64,000 bases of DNA from JABCPE02 sp963530295 (lineage in GTDB: Bacteria; Bacteroidota; Bacteroidia; Flavobacteriales; Weeksellaceae): NCBI GenBank assembly GCA_963530295.1, contig CAUSCF010000001.1, positions 62,001 to 126,000 of the forward strand. Direction: 5' to 3'. The first letter of the stretch is position 1, and each line of letters opens with the position of its first letter. Under the pieces are notes generated by a model, which saw only the letters and a program-made list of their open reading frames with translations, was not told where the DNA came from and searched no databases. Of this stretch, positions 8,056 to 16,478 are shown piece after piece. Position numbers and translations under genes: made by a program.

Positions 8056-8903
8056 TCAGTCTATATCATATTCTTTTTTCAAGATTTCTATGAATTCTTC
8101 CTTGGTTACGCCTTTCTGGGAATCAAATTTCATTTTGATAAAAACATCATTTATTTGGTATTTGTTTCCTTGATAAAGCGAATCCAAAAAATGCTGAAAA
8201 GAATACTGCTCCACTTCTATTTTATAAATTTTCCCTTGAAGGCTGTCTATTTTAAAAACTTGCTTTTCATCTTTATCAAAAAAGTATTTTTCAGAAATTT
8301 CTATGCTGTATTTTTCTGTCTTCTCTTGGTATGGAGAAGAAAAATTATTTATAAAAATCAATGGAAAAATTAGTGATGCGTTCCATAATGAATGATAAAG
8401 CATTCCGTAAAAGAAATTGTATCTTACTCGGATAAAGACAATTACAAATCCTCCAATCAACTGAGATGCAATAATAATAGGAGAAAAAACCAAAAACCAT
8501 CATTAGTATAATTGGTAAGATGACCAAAACCAAAAATCACAGATGAAGCATACACCAAGAAAGGAAATATCTTGTCCCAAAGCTTTTGGCTGAAGATATA
8601 CTTTATAGGAAAATTTCTCCTTAAAATCAATCTAAATCCAATCTCCTCTAAAATGGGTGCTAAAACAACAGCAATAAAAATAGCAGAAGTAATGCTCTTT
8701 TTATGTAAATCAAGTTTTGAGTCGGTAGAAACAAAATGTTCCACCAAATCATTCAAGGGTATTAAGACAAAACAAAAAACACACATTTTGCCCACCAAAA
8801 GAATGAAAATTGTTTGTAATTTCCTTTTAAAACTTTCTTTTGTCTGTACATCTTTGGGATGTCTCAAAAAAGAAACAAAATCCCACAAAACTCTCTTTAT
8901 CAA
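8056..8903 (-). pseudogene. CPBP family intramembrane metalloprotease, interrupted by a frameshift
   Basis: CPBP (Abi/CAAX) proteases are multi-pass membrane enzymes. The N-terminal part (8903 down to about 8484) carries motif 1 as ILEEIGFR (E86, E87, R91) and motif 2 as FGFGHL; the C-terminal part, in another frame (about 8489 to 8056), carries motif 3 as MLYHSLWNA. Reading runs off frame in the A6 tract at 8484-8489 (T6 on the coding strand): adding one T joins DGFWFF directly to SPIIIASQ and restores one protein of about 282 residues with all three motifs. This may be a true inactivation, a slippage site giving phase variation, or a sequencing error in a homopolymer. The start codon lies right at the stop of the upstream nuclease gene. 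Confidence 0.85.
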
Positions 8904-10088
8904 TTATTTAACCTCTTTCTGCAAAATAGTGAACACAGGAAAATGATCGCTGTAGCCTCCTGTAAATTTGTCTCCATCCCAAGAACGGAAAGGATAACCT
9001 TTGTAATTTCCCTGTTTATTTATAAGGTAAGCAGGAGCATAGACTTCAGTTCTGTAAACAGTGTATTCCTCGGCAGAAGAACCAGAAACTAGGTTTTTAG
9101 AATAAATAATCTGGTCAAAGAGATTTGGTACATCTCGGTAAGCCAAACTCGCTACGCCTTTTTTGTACATTTTGTACATCGGATTGAAATACGGATATTC
9201 CTCGTTCAGCTCTTTTTCATCGCCTACGGCTTTCAGATGATTTTTAAAACTTGGGCTGATAGGGTCATCATTAAAGTCTCCCATCGCGATGAGTTTGATA
9301 TTTGGGTTTTTCTCTCGCAGGGCGTCCATTTCTTGTTTCAGCAGGGCAGCAGCGGCATTACGCTTCGGCATAGACACGGCTTCTCCACCTCTTCTTGACG
9401 GCCAGTGATTCACGAAGAAAGCCACTTTTTCTCCATCCAAAATCCCAGAAACCACCAGCAAATCCCTTGTGTATTCTCTTTTTCCATCTTCACGGAAAAG
9501 CACAAGTTCTTTTTTATAAGAATTGGTCACAGTAAATCTTTTCTTCTGATAAATCAGTGCTACATCTATCCCACGCGCATCAAAGGAATTATAATGCACC
9601 ACGCCATAGTCATACTTTTTCAGGGCATCCTGCTGAGTCAACGCCTCTACCACTTGGCGGTTTTCCACCTCCACAAGTCCCACCACTGCGGGTGCTGTTT
9701 TAGTGTATTTAAAGCCGATTTCAGAGATTACCTGCGCGATGTTTTTCAGCTTCTGCTGGTAAATATTATAAGTGTAATTTTTATTGCTTTTAGGCGTAAA
9801 ATCATCCGAAAGCACTTGTTTTCTCACTACTTTTTGCCCTTTTATTCGGTCATAATCCCACGGCCCTTTGTAATCTTTGGTAATTTCTAAATATTTCAAA
9901 GAATCCAAAGGAACGCTTCTATGAAAATTGACATGATGAGCAGGAAGCGTCGCATCTATATAATCCACAGATTTCACCGTATCCCAGAGGTTTTCTACAT
10001 TATAAAATCCCACCGCGGCGGTTCTTTTCATCTGGGCATTATAAAACAAACCAAAAACACAAAAAATAATGATAAATACTTGTTTCAT
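8904..10088 (-). CDS. Secreted endonuclease/exonuclease/phosphatase family protein
   Basis: Exported DNase I-like (EEP fold) enzyme of 394 residues; likely cleaves phosphodiester bonds in DNA or phosphorylated small molecules. A signal peptide is seen (MKQVFIIIFCVFGLFYNAQ). EEP landmarks are FYNVENLWD near the start, VVGLVEVENRQV (metal-binding Glu), NHWPSRRGGE (catalytic His), AMGDFNDDP (Asp/Asn pair) and GGYSDHFPV (terminal Asp-His pair). All catalytic positions look intact. It is divergent from a TonB receptor/DUF5689 pair, a combination recurrent in Chryseobacterium-like genomes; a role in scavenging extracellular nucleic acid or phosphate is inference. Confidence 0.9.
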   Translation of the reverse strand: MKQVFIIIFCVFGLFYNAQMKRTAAVGFYNVENLWDTVKSVDYIDATLPAHHVNFHRSVPLDSLKYLEITKDYKGPWDYDRIKGQKVVRKQVLSDDFTPKSNKNYTYNIYQQKLKNIAQVISEIGFKYTKTAPAVVGLVEVENRQVVEALTQQDALKKYDYGVVHYNSFDARGIDVALIYQKKRFTVTNSYKKELVLFREDGKREYTRDLLVVSGILDGEKVAFFVNHWPSRRGGEAVSMPKRNAAAALLKQEMDALREKNPNIKLIAMGDFNDDPISPSFKNHLKAVGDEKELNEEYPYFNPMYKMYKKGVASLAYRDVPNLFDQIIYSKNLVSGSSAEEYTVYRTEVYAPAYLINKQGNYKGYPFRSWDGDKFTGGYSDHFPVFTILQKEVK

Positions 10089-10152
10089 GATAACTTATCT
10101 TTGTTAAAAGCCGATAAATTTAAATTTTTCTTTTCATTTAGGAAAAGAAATT

Positions 10153-10172
10153 GATATGATTTATTTCATATC
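10153..10172. promoter_or_regulatory. Possible operator: GATATGA-N6-TCATATC dyad
   Basis: A perfect 7-bp inverted repeat with a 6-base spacer lies in the 149-base divergent region between the nuclease and TonB receptor genes, 31 bases before the receptor's -7 element. The size is that of a dimeric repressor or activator site; no regulator gene is adjacent. Confidence 0.3.
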
Positions 10173-10202
10173 GTTATATTCGTTTTAATTAAACTTTAAG
10201 TC

Positions 10203-10210
10203 TATTTTTG
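10203..10210 (+). promoter_or_regulatory. Putative -7 promoter element for TonB receptor operon
   Basis: TATTTTTG fits TAnnTTTG, 27 bases before the receptor ATG at 10238. No clear -33 box. Confidence 0.45.
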
Positions 10211-10237
10211 TTAAAACTTGTTAAATTAGATTAGAAA

Positions 10238-12994
10238 ATGTTTAAAAAATCTGTCTTGATTTGCGGTTTTACAGTTGCTGCAATGCACTTCTGTAACGCA
10301 CAAACCACGGTTTACGCTTACATAAAAGATGAGAAAGGCAAGCCTGTGGAACGAGCTGAAGTAGATATGAAAGGCTCGGAGGAGAATATGATTGCAGACA
10401 AAATCGGGTATTTCCAGTTTGTAGATTTGAAACCTGGTAATTATCAAATCGTTGTCTTTAAAAATAATTACGAAACCAAGACCATTGATTTCAGTGTGCA
10501 GGAAGGAGAAAAAAGAAAGGATTTGGGCGTTATTGTCTTAAATTCAGTTCTTTATAATTCTACCGAACAAGGTTTCACCCTATTGGACAGCGATAGTGAC
10601 AATGATGATGACAACAGCTCACTTCAGACCACTGTGGGACTGCTGCAGTCTTCGCAGGATATTTTCAATAGAATCGCAGGGTATGATCTGGGAATTTACT
10701 GGTTCCGCCCGAGAGGTCTGGACAGTAGATCTGGGGAAATGATGTTCAACGGCGTGTCCATGTCAAAACAAAACAATGGAAATATAGATTTCAGCAGCTG
10801 GGGAGGACTGAATGAGATTACTCGTTATCCAGAGGTTGCCACCAACCACTCACCATCTGAATACGCTTTCGGAGGTGTCAGTTCTGTGATTTATAAAAAC
10901 ACAAAGGCGAGCGAATACAGAAAAGGAAGCCAGCTGACTTACTCCATTACGAATAGAAACTACCGCCACAGGCTCTCTTACCGATATACTTCGGGAATGA
11001 ACAAAAACGGATGGGCTTTCACTGGGATGGTCAGCCGAAGATGGGCAAAAGAAGGCATACAAGAAGGAACATTCTATGATTCCTATGCGGCATATTTAGG
11101 GGTGGAAAAGAAAATCAATGACAAACACACCCTCACGCTCAATATGGTAGGAAATCCATATAGAAGGGCTACATCCAGCCCTAACACGCAGGAGGTCTAT
11201 GATTACAAAGGAATTTACTACAATTCCTACTGGGGATGGCAGGATGGTGAAAAAAGAAGCGAGAGAGTAAAACGAGGTTTTCAGCCTATTTTCCAGCTAA
11301 CGGATTATTGGAAAATCAATAAGAAAACGGAACTTTGGACGACGCTTTCTTATCAGTTTGGGAAAGTAAAATCTTCGCGATTAGATTGGCATAATGCCCA
11401 AAACCCTTCGCCTACTTATTATAAAAACTTACCAAGCTATTTCTTTGGAAAAGCAGGATATGACAATGTCCTTCAAAATTGGATAAATGACAATCCTTCT
11501 GTATCACAGATAGACTGGAACAGGTTTTATCATGCTAACCTCAGCAACAAAGGGCGGTCAATATTCTATCTAGTGGATGATGTGAATGATGACAAAATCT
11601 GGAATGTTTCCACGCATTTTACGCACAACTTTAATGATAAGACAAGATTTATCCTAAATGTTTCTTATCAAAACTACAAGTCTGACCAATACCGTGAAAT
11701 AAAAGACCTGTTGGGTGGGCAGTATGCTCTGAACGAAGACCCTTACAAGAAAAGCGGAAGCGGAAAATATGATGAGCACGAAACAGATGCCTACAAGGGT
11801 GTAGGTGATAAAATAAGCTACGACTACACTTTCGGAAGACAGGAAGTAAAAGTAAATCCTGCACTGAAATTCTCCACAGGAAAATTTGATGTTTTGGTGG
11901 CGGGGCAGTTCAGCTATTCTACTTCGTACCGAGATGGTAAATTCCAGCATTATCTGTACCCAGATTCTTACGGAAGAAGTAAAGATTATGAATTTACCAA
12001 TTTTGGGCTAAAAGGACAGGTTGTCTATAAAATCAATGGGCGAAACTTCTTGGTTTATAACGGAACGGCTTATTCCCAAGCGCCTTTCATGGAAGATTTA
12101 TTCTTTAATCCAAGAGTAAATTCCTCCGTAGTGGCAGGTATGAGAAGTATGTTCATCAATGCTAATGACCTCAGCTATGTGCTTTCTACGCCTTTCGTAA
12201 AAGCAAGGTTGAGCGGGTATATCATCAACTCTGAAAACGAAACCAATGTTCAGCGTTTCTTTGCTGATGGTTCAGTTTTACAAGGTGTAACTAATGGCGC
12301 ATTCTTCACGCAGGTGATGAAGGATATGAAACGACAAAACCGAGGACTGGAACTAGGACTGGAAGTAAAAGTAACTTCTACGCTCTCTCTACAAGGGCTG
12401 GCGAGCTACGGCGAATATATTTATAATAACAATCCTAAATTATATTTCAGTTCTGATGCTGTAGGCGCTTCTGGAGGAACTACTTATACCTACATCGGGG
12501 ATGCCTATATCAAAAACTACAGACAGGGAGGAACGCCTCAGACTGCATTCTCTCTTGGATTTAGATATAATAACCCTAAATACTGGTGGGTAGGAGCGAA
12601 TTGGAACTATTTTGACAATTCTTATTTAGACCCAGCGGCACTTATCAGAACTCAATATTTCATTACCAATCCTTCTACAGGGGATCCATACCCAGGGCTT
12701 GATGAAGCGGAACTGAGAAGAGTTCTCCGCCAAAAACAACTGCCTTCTGCATTCTTTGTCAATGTAAATGCAGGAAAATCTTGGCTCTTTGGTAAGTATT
12801 ATCTGATGGTTTCGGCTTCGGTGAATAATCTGCTGAACAACAAGAACTACATCACAGGCGGATTCGAGCAGACCCGAAAAGCATCTTACATAGATTTTGC
12901 AGCGGATTTTGACAAGCAATATCCTCCTTTTGCGCCTAAATATTGGTATGCACAGGGAAGGTCTTATTTCATAAATGTTCAGTTTAGATTTTAA
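10238..12994 (+). CDS. TonB-dependent receptor with CarboxypepD-like N-terminal domain
   Basis: Outer-membrane active transporter, 918 residues. It has a signal peptide (cleavage near HFCNA/Q), a carboxypeptidase-regulatory-like domain at about residues 23-105 (YAYIKDEKGKPVERAEVDM start), a plug domain at about 125-225 and a beta-barrel to the C-terminus, which ends in the outer-membrane signature VQFRF with terminal Phe. A long Asp-rich stretch (DSDSDNDDDN) links the first two domains. Unlike SusC it is not followed by a SusD homologue but by a DUF5689 lipoprotein 28 bases downstream. Substrate unknown; the divergent secreted nuclease makes phosphorus or nucleic-acid-derived substrates a possibility. 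Confidence 0.92.
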   Translation: MFKKSVLICGFTVAAMHFCNAQTTVYAYIKDEKGKPVERAEVDMKGSEENMIADKIGYFQFVDLKPGNYQIVVFKNNYETKTIDFSVQEGEKRKDLGVIVLNSVLYNSTEQGFTLLDSDSDNDDDNSSLQTTVGLLQSSQDIFNRIAGYDLGIYWFRPRGLDSRSGEMMFNGVSMSKQNNGNIDFSSWGGLNEITRYPEVATNHSPSEYAFGGVSSVIYKNTKASEYRKGSQLTYSITNRNYRHRLSYRYTSGMNKNGWAFTGMVSRRWAKEGIQEGTFYDSYAAYLGVEKKINDKHTLTLNMVGNPYRRATSSPNTQEVYDYKGIYYNSYWGWQDGEKRSERVKRGFQPIFQLTDYWKINKKTELWTTLSYQFGKVKSSRLDWHNAQNPSPTYYKNLPSYFFGKAGYDNVLQNWINDNPSVSQIDWNRFYHANLSNKGRSIFYLVDDVNDDKIWNVSTHFTHNFNDKTRFILNVSYQNYKSDQYREIKDLLGGQYALNEDPYKKSGSGKYDEHETDAYKGVGDKISYDYTFGRQEVKVNPALKFSTGKFDVLVAGQFSYSTSYRDGKFQHYLYPDSYGRSKDYEFTNFGLKGQVVYKINGRNFLVYNGTAYSQAPFMEDLFFNPRVNSSVVAGMRSMFINANDLSYVLSTPFVKARLSGYIINSENETNVQRFFADGSVLQGVTNGAFFTQVMKDMKRQNRGLELGLEVKVTSTLSLQGLASYGEYIYNNNPKLYFSSDAVGASGGTTYTYIGDAYIKNYRQGGTPQTAFSLGFRYNNPKYWWVGANWNYFDNSYLDPAALIRTQYFITNPSTGDPYPGLDEAELRRVLRQKQLPSAFFVNVNAGKSWLFGKYYLMVSASVNNLLNNKNYITGGFEQTRKASYIDFAADFDKQYPPFAPKYWYAQGRSYFINVQFRF

Positions 12995-13022
12995 TTAGTA
13001 ATTCTTAAAAAAATATATAAAA

Positions 13023-14420
13023 ATGAAAAGAGTATATCTAAAACAGGTTGTAGGAGCTTTATTGCTATTCGGAATTACCACTTCCTGCGTAAGAAAAGAT
13101 GACTGGAGCGTTCCAGATATTACATGTACCAATAAATTTGGGGATACTAACACTACTATGGCGGCCTTTGCGGCATTGGCTCCGAGTAACGGCAGCGCTC
13201 TAAATATCACTGATGACCAAATCTTCGATGGATATGTAGTTTCTTCCGATGAAAAGGGTAATTTCTACAAAACTATCGTTTTCCAAGACAAACCAGAAAA
13301 CCCTACTGTGGGACTTCAGATAGAAATTGAAAAAACAAACAGCTATGCTGATTTTCCTGTGGGAACTCATATCAGAATCAATGCAAAAGGCTTGATTTTA
13401 AGAGTAGACAAAGGTGTAACGAAATTAGGTGTTACAGATGCTCAGTATGCCGTTGGAAAAATTCCTTCTTCTTCCCTTGGAAATTACCTTTCTATCGTAT
13501 GTAATAACGGAAGAGCGGACATTGCGAACCTTGTTCCTTTGGCTTTGGCTAATTTAGATGAAGCTAAACAAGCTCAGCACATCAACAAGCTGGTAACTGT
13601 TCCGAATGTGCAGTTTGCAGACAGCGAAATTTTAGTTCCTAATGGGCCTAAAACTTATGTGGATGTTTCTTCTAATACTGATACTAACAGAGAACTGGTA
13701 GATGCAAGTGGAAAAACGGCTATTCTGAGAACATCTAAATTTGCTGACTTTGGAAAAGACAAACTTCCTACTGGGAAGGGAAGTATCACCTTCGTGGTAA
13801 GTAAATACAACACCACTTATCAAATGCTGATAAGAAGCACCAGCGATGTGAATTTTACAGAGGAAAGAGTAGACACTGCTCCCGCAAAAGGTGGAACAGC
13901 CATTGTCTATGCTGGTGCAGGAACTACTGAAGATTTCCAATCTTATAATACAGGAACTTCTTCTGAGGCGTTGCCAAAATATATCAATGACCCTATTCTA
14001 GGAAACAGATATTGGAGAGTATCTAATTACTCTGGGAATAAATTCCTTAGCTTTGGTTTTGGTGCTACAGGTCCTAAACCAGAATCTAAAACGATGTTCA
14101 TCGTGCCTGTTAATTTCTCCAATATGACTAAATTCTCCTTTGATTCCAAAGATGGACACTATAACGGGAATGTTCTGAAAGTCTACTATTCTACAGACTA
14201 TCAGCCTTCTGGAAATATCCTAAATGCCACACTGACAGACATCACCAGCGCATTTACTATTTCTTCTAATAATACTAATTATCCTGCAAACTTCACCAAC
14301 AGTGGACACTGGATAAAACCTTCCACGCTTACAGGAAACGGATTTATCATCTTTGAATATCATGGAGGAGGAACCCTGCCAACTACGACTATTCAGATAG
14401 ATAATATCAAAATAGAGTAA
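13023..14420 (+). CDS. DUF5689 domain lipoprotein
   Basis: Surface or periplasmic lipoprotein of 465 residues. The lipobox is GITTSC (Cys at about residue 21). Residues about 40-280 match the DUF5689 type seen in Bacteroidota (FDGYVVSSDEKGNFYKTIVFQD, then GTHIRINAKGLIL), which resembles OB-fold-containing substrate-binding modules; about 300-465 looks like a choice-of-anchor/cleaved-adhesin-type beta-sandwich (FQSYNTG ... RYWRVSNYSGNKFLSF ... IDNIKIE). It follows the TonB receptor closely and precedes a strong terminator, so the two form an operon; it probably is the receptor's surface partner. Substrate unknown. Confidence 0.85.
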   Translation: MKRVYLKQVVGALLLFGITTSCVRKDDWSVPDITCTNKFGDTNTTMAAFAALAPSNGSALNITDDQIFDGYVVSSDEKGNFYKTIVFQDKPENPTVGLQIEIEKTNSYADFPVGTHIRINAKGLILRVDKGVTKLGVTDAQYAVGKIPSSSLGNYLSIVCNNGRADIANLVPLALANLDEAKQAQHINKLVTVPNVQFADSEILVPNGPKTYVDVSSNTDTNRELVDASGKTAILRTSKFADFGKDKLPTGKGSITFVVSKYNTTYQMLIRSTSDVNFTEERVDTAPAKGGTAIVYAGAGTTEDFQSYNTGTSSEALPKYINDPILGNRYWRVSNYSGNKFLSFGFGATGPKPESKTMFIVPVNFSNMTKFSFDSKDGHYNGNVLKVYYSTDYQPSGNILNATLTDITSAFTISSNNTNYPANFTNSGHWIKPSTLTGNGFIIFEYHGGGTLPTTTIQIDNIKIE

Positions 14421-14433
14421 ATTATCATTAAAT

Positions 14434-14463
14434 AAAAAAACCGCTTTTTCAAGCGGTTTTTTT
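14434..14463. terminator. Bidirectional terminator between DUF5689 and aldehyde dehydrogenase genes
   Basis: Perfect 13-bp inverted repeat (14434-14446 and 14451-14463) with a GC-containing core ACCGC/GCGGT flanked by A and T tracts. It lies between two convergent genes and can stop transcription from both sides. Confidence 0.9.
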
Positions 14464-14483
14464 ATTTTTATTTGAAAGTAAAA

Positions 14484-15782
14484 CTATTTCACTTCACCGA
14501 AAACACTCTTGGTTACACAGAACTCCTTCAAGGTTTTCAAAGAAAGTTCCAATCCGTATCCAGAATTTTTCGTTCCTCCAAATGGGAAACGAGGGTCAGA
14601 AGTCATCAACTTGTTCAAAGAAACTGTCCCTGATTCTAGATTTTCAGCAAAGAAATAAGCTCTCTCTTTACTTGAAGTCCAAACGGAATTTCCTAAACCG
14701 AAGTTAGTATTATTCGCTATTTTCAAGATTTCTTCATCATCTTTTGCTGAAATGACCATTCCTAACGGCCCGAAAAGCTCTTCATCAATCATCGGATTGT
14801 CAAGATTCATTTTGATAAGCCCTGGTTTAAACGAAATATCATCTACTCTTTCCAGCGGAATTATAACCTCTGCTCCATGCTCTAATACCTTTTCATACTG
14901 CTGCTGAAGCTCATCCGCAAAAGATTTTGAAGCCAGCCCACTTAGTTCTGTTTTATCATCAAATGGGTCACCTAGTTCATATTTTTGGTATTCTGTTTTT
15001 AGTTTTTCCAAAAATTCGGCATAGATGCTTTCTTGGATAATAAATCTTTTAGCTGAGGTGCATGCCTGACCGCAGTTTCTCAGTCTTGCCGCTGCACCCT
15101 GCTTAGCTGTTTTATCTAAATCTGTATCATCTAAAACGATAAAAGCATCATTCCCTCCTAATTCCAACAATGATTTTTTAATATTAGCCCCTGCTAGAGA
15201 TGCTATTTTTCTTCCTGTGGTCTCGCTTCCTGTAAGGCTCACTCCTTTCACTAATGGATTTGTTATAAGCTCCTCTATATCAGCATATGAATACTCTATA
15301 TTTTGCAAAATCCCTTCTGGAAAGCCTGATTTTTTGAATAGTTCTTCTATGGCTCTTCCCGAACCTTTGCAGATAGAAGCATGTTTCAGAAGAACGACAT
15401 TTCCCGCCAAAATAGTCGGCACGGCAAAACGAAGCGCCTGCCAGAAAGGGAAATTCCATGGCATAATTCCCAGAATAACTCCCATTGGCTGGTAGTAAAC
15501 TTCACTTGCAGAAAGTTCCGTTTCTACAATCTCTGGTTTTAGGACATTCTCCGCAGCCACATAGTAGTCGGTCATCATTGCACATTTCTTCACCTCTCCT
15601 CTTGATTGGGAAATAGGCTTGTGCATTTCTCGCGTAATCATTTGGCTGTATTCCTCATGATTTTCAAGAATATTTTTAGATAAATTCTTTAATAATTCTT
15701 GTCTTTTCTCAAAACTCACTCCTCGCCATTCCTTTTGCGCTTGAACGGCTAGGTTTAGTTTTTGTTGAAGTTCTATATTCAT
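14484..15782 (-). CDS. NAD(P)-dependent aldehyde dehydrogenase (succinate-semialdehyde type)
   Basis: Oxidises an aldehyde to the carboxylate; closest in look to the short GabD/YneI-type succinate-semialdehyde dehydrogenases. The 432-residue length is slightly below the family norm of about 455 but no block is missing. Seen are the cofactor-site GIMPWNFPFW motif, the glycine motif TGSETTGRKIA, the general base E207 in LLELGGNDAF and the catalytic C241 in NCGQACTSAKR (the preceding C237 is usual in this subfamily). It lies 15 bases after folE and is probably cotranscribed with it. Confidence 0.9.
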   Translation of the reverse strand: MNIELQQKLNLAVQAQKEWRGVSFEKRQELLKNLSKNILENHEEYSQMITREMHKPISQSRGEVKKCAMMTDYYVAAENVLKPEIVETELSASEVYYQPMGVILGIMPWNFPFWQALRFAVPTILAGNVVLLKHASICKGSGRAIEELFKKSGFPEGILQNIEYSYADIEELITNPLVKGVSLTGSETTGRKIASLAGANIKKSLLELGGNDAFIVLDDTDLDKTAKQGAAARLRNCGQACTSAKRFIIQESIYAEFLEKLKTEYQKYELGDPFDDKTELSGLASKSFADELQQQYEKVLEHGAEVIIPLERVDDISFKPGLIKMNLDNPMIDEELFGPLGMVISAKDDEEILKIANNTNFGLGNSVWTSSKERAYFFAENLESGTVSLNKLMTSDPRFPFGGTKNSGYGLELSLKTLKEFCVTKSVFGEVK

Positions 15783-15797
15783 TTTCGTATTTTAATT

Positions 15798-16463
15798 TTA
15801 GTCAAGTTTCGTATGGCTTCCCACATAGTGCAGGAATTCTTTTCGTGTTGTAGGATTTTTTCTAAATAATCCGCTGAGTTCAGCCGTGATAGTGCTGCTC
15901 GCGGTGTCTTTTATCCCTCTACAGTTTACACAAAGATGTTTAGCATCTATGATACAGGCCACATCTTCTGTTCCAAGAGCCTCTTTCATCGCTTGGACAA
16001 TCTGCATTGTCAATCGCTCCTGAACCTGTGGACGGCTAGCATAGTAATTCACAATCCTATTGATTTTAGACAATCCTATAACCTCTCCATTAGAAATATA
16101 GGCTACATGAGCTCTCCCGATGATGGGCAAAAAGTGATGTTCGCAGAAAGAATATACCGTGATATCTTTTTCTACAAGCATCTGGCGGTATCTGTATTGA
16201 TTTTTAAATGTAGAAATCCCTGGTTTGTTTTCAGGAAGAAGCCCGCCGAAAATCTCATTCACATACATTTTTGCAACTCTTTTAGGAGAGTCTTTTAGGC
16301 TATCATCCGTCATATCCAGCCCAAGGGTGTGCATAATCTCCCCAAAAAGTTTTTCTATCTTTTCTATCTTTTCATCAGGAGAAAGCAGAAAAGCATCTTT
16401 ATGAAGAGGCGTATGTTCCTTGCCTGTAAAAAAATCATCTTCTATATCTGAGAAGTCTGTCAT
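15798..16463 (-). CDS. folE: GTP cyclohydrolase I
   Basis: Converts GTP to 7,8-dihydroneopterin triphosphate, the first step of folate biosynthesis. The 221-residue product shows zinc ligand and active-site motifs SFCEHHFLPIIGRAHVAYI and the later KHLCVNCRGIKD with its zinc-binding Cys, as well as the SKINRIVNYYASRPQVQERLT signature. It sits between PBP1A (15 bases upstream) and the aldehyde dehydrogenase gene. Confidence 0.97.
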   Translation of the reverse strand: MTDFSDIEDDFFTGKEHTPLHKDAFLLSPDEKIEKIEKLFGEIMHTLGLDMTDDSLKDSPKRVAKMYVNEIFGGLLPENKPGISTFKNQYRYRQMLVEKDITVYSFCEHHFLPIIGRAHVAYISNGEVIGLSKINRIVNYYASRPQVQERLTMQIVQAMKEALGTEDVACIIDAKHLCVNCRGIKDTASSTITAELSGLFRKNPTTRKEFLHYVGSHTKLD

Positions 16464-16478
16464 TTCTATTTTAATTTT

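Noticed and set aside
8345..8533. Third-frame ORF (62 codons) inside the CPBP region
   Set aside because: It is another frame of the frameshift region and lacks CPBP motifs.
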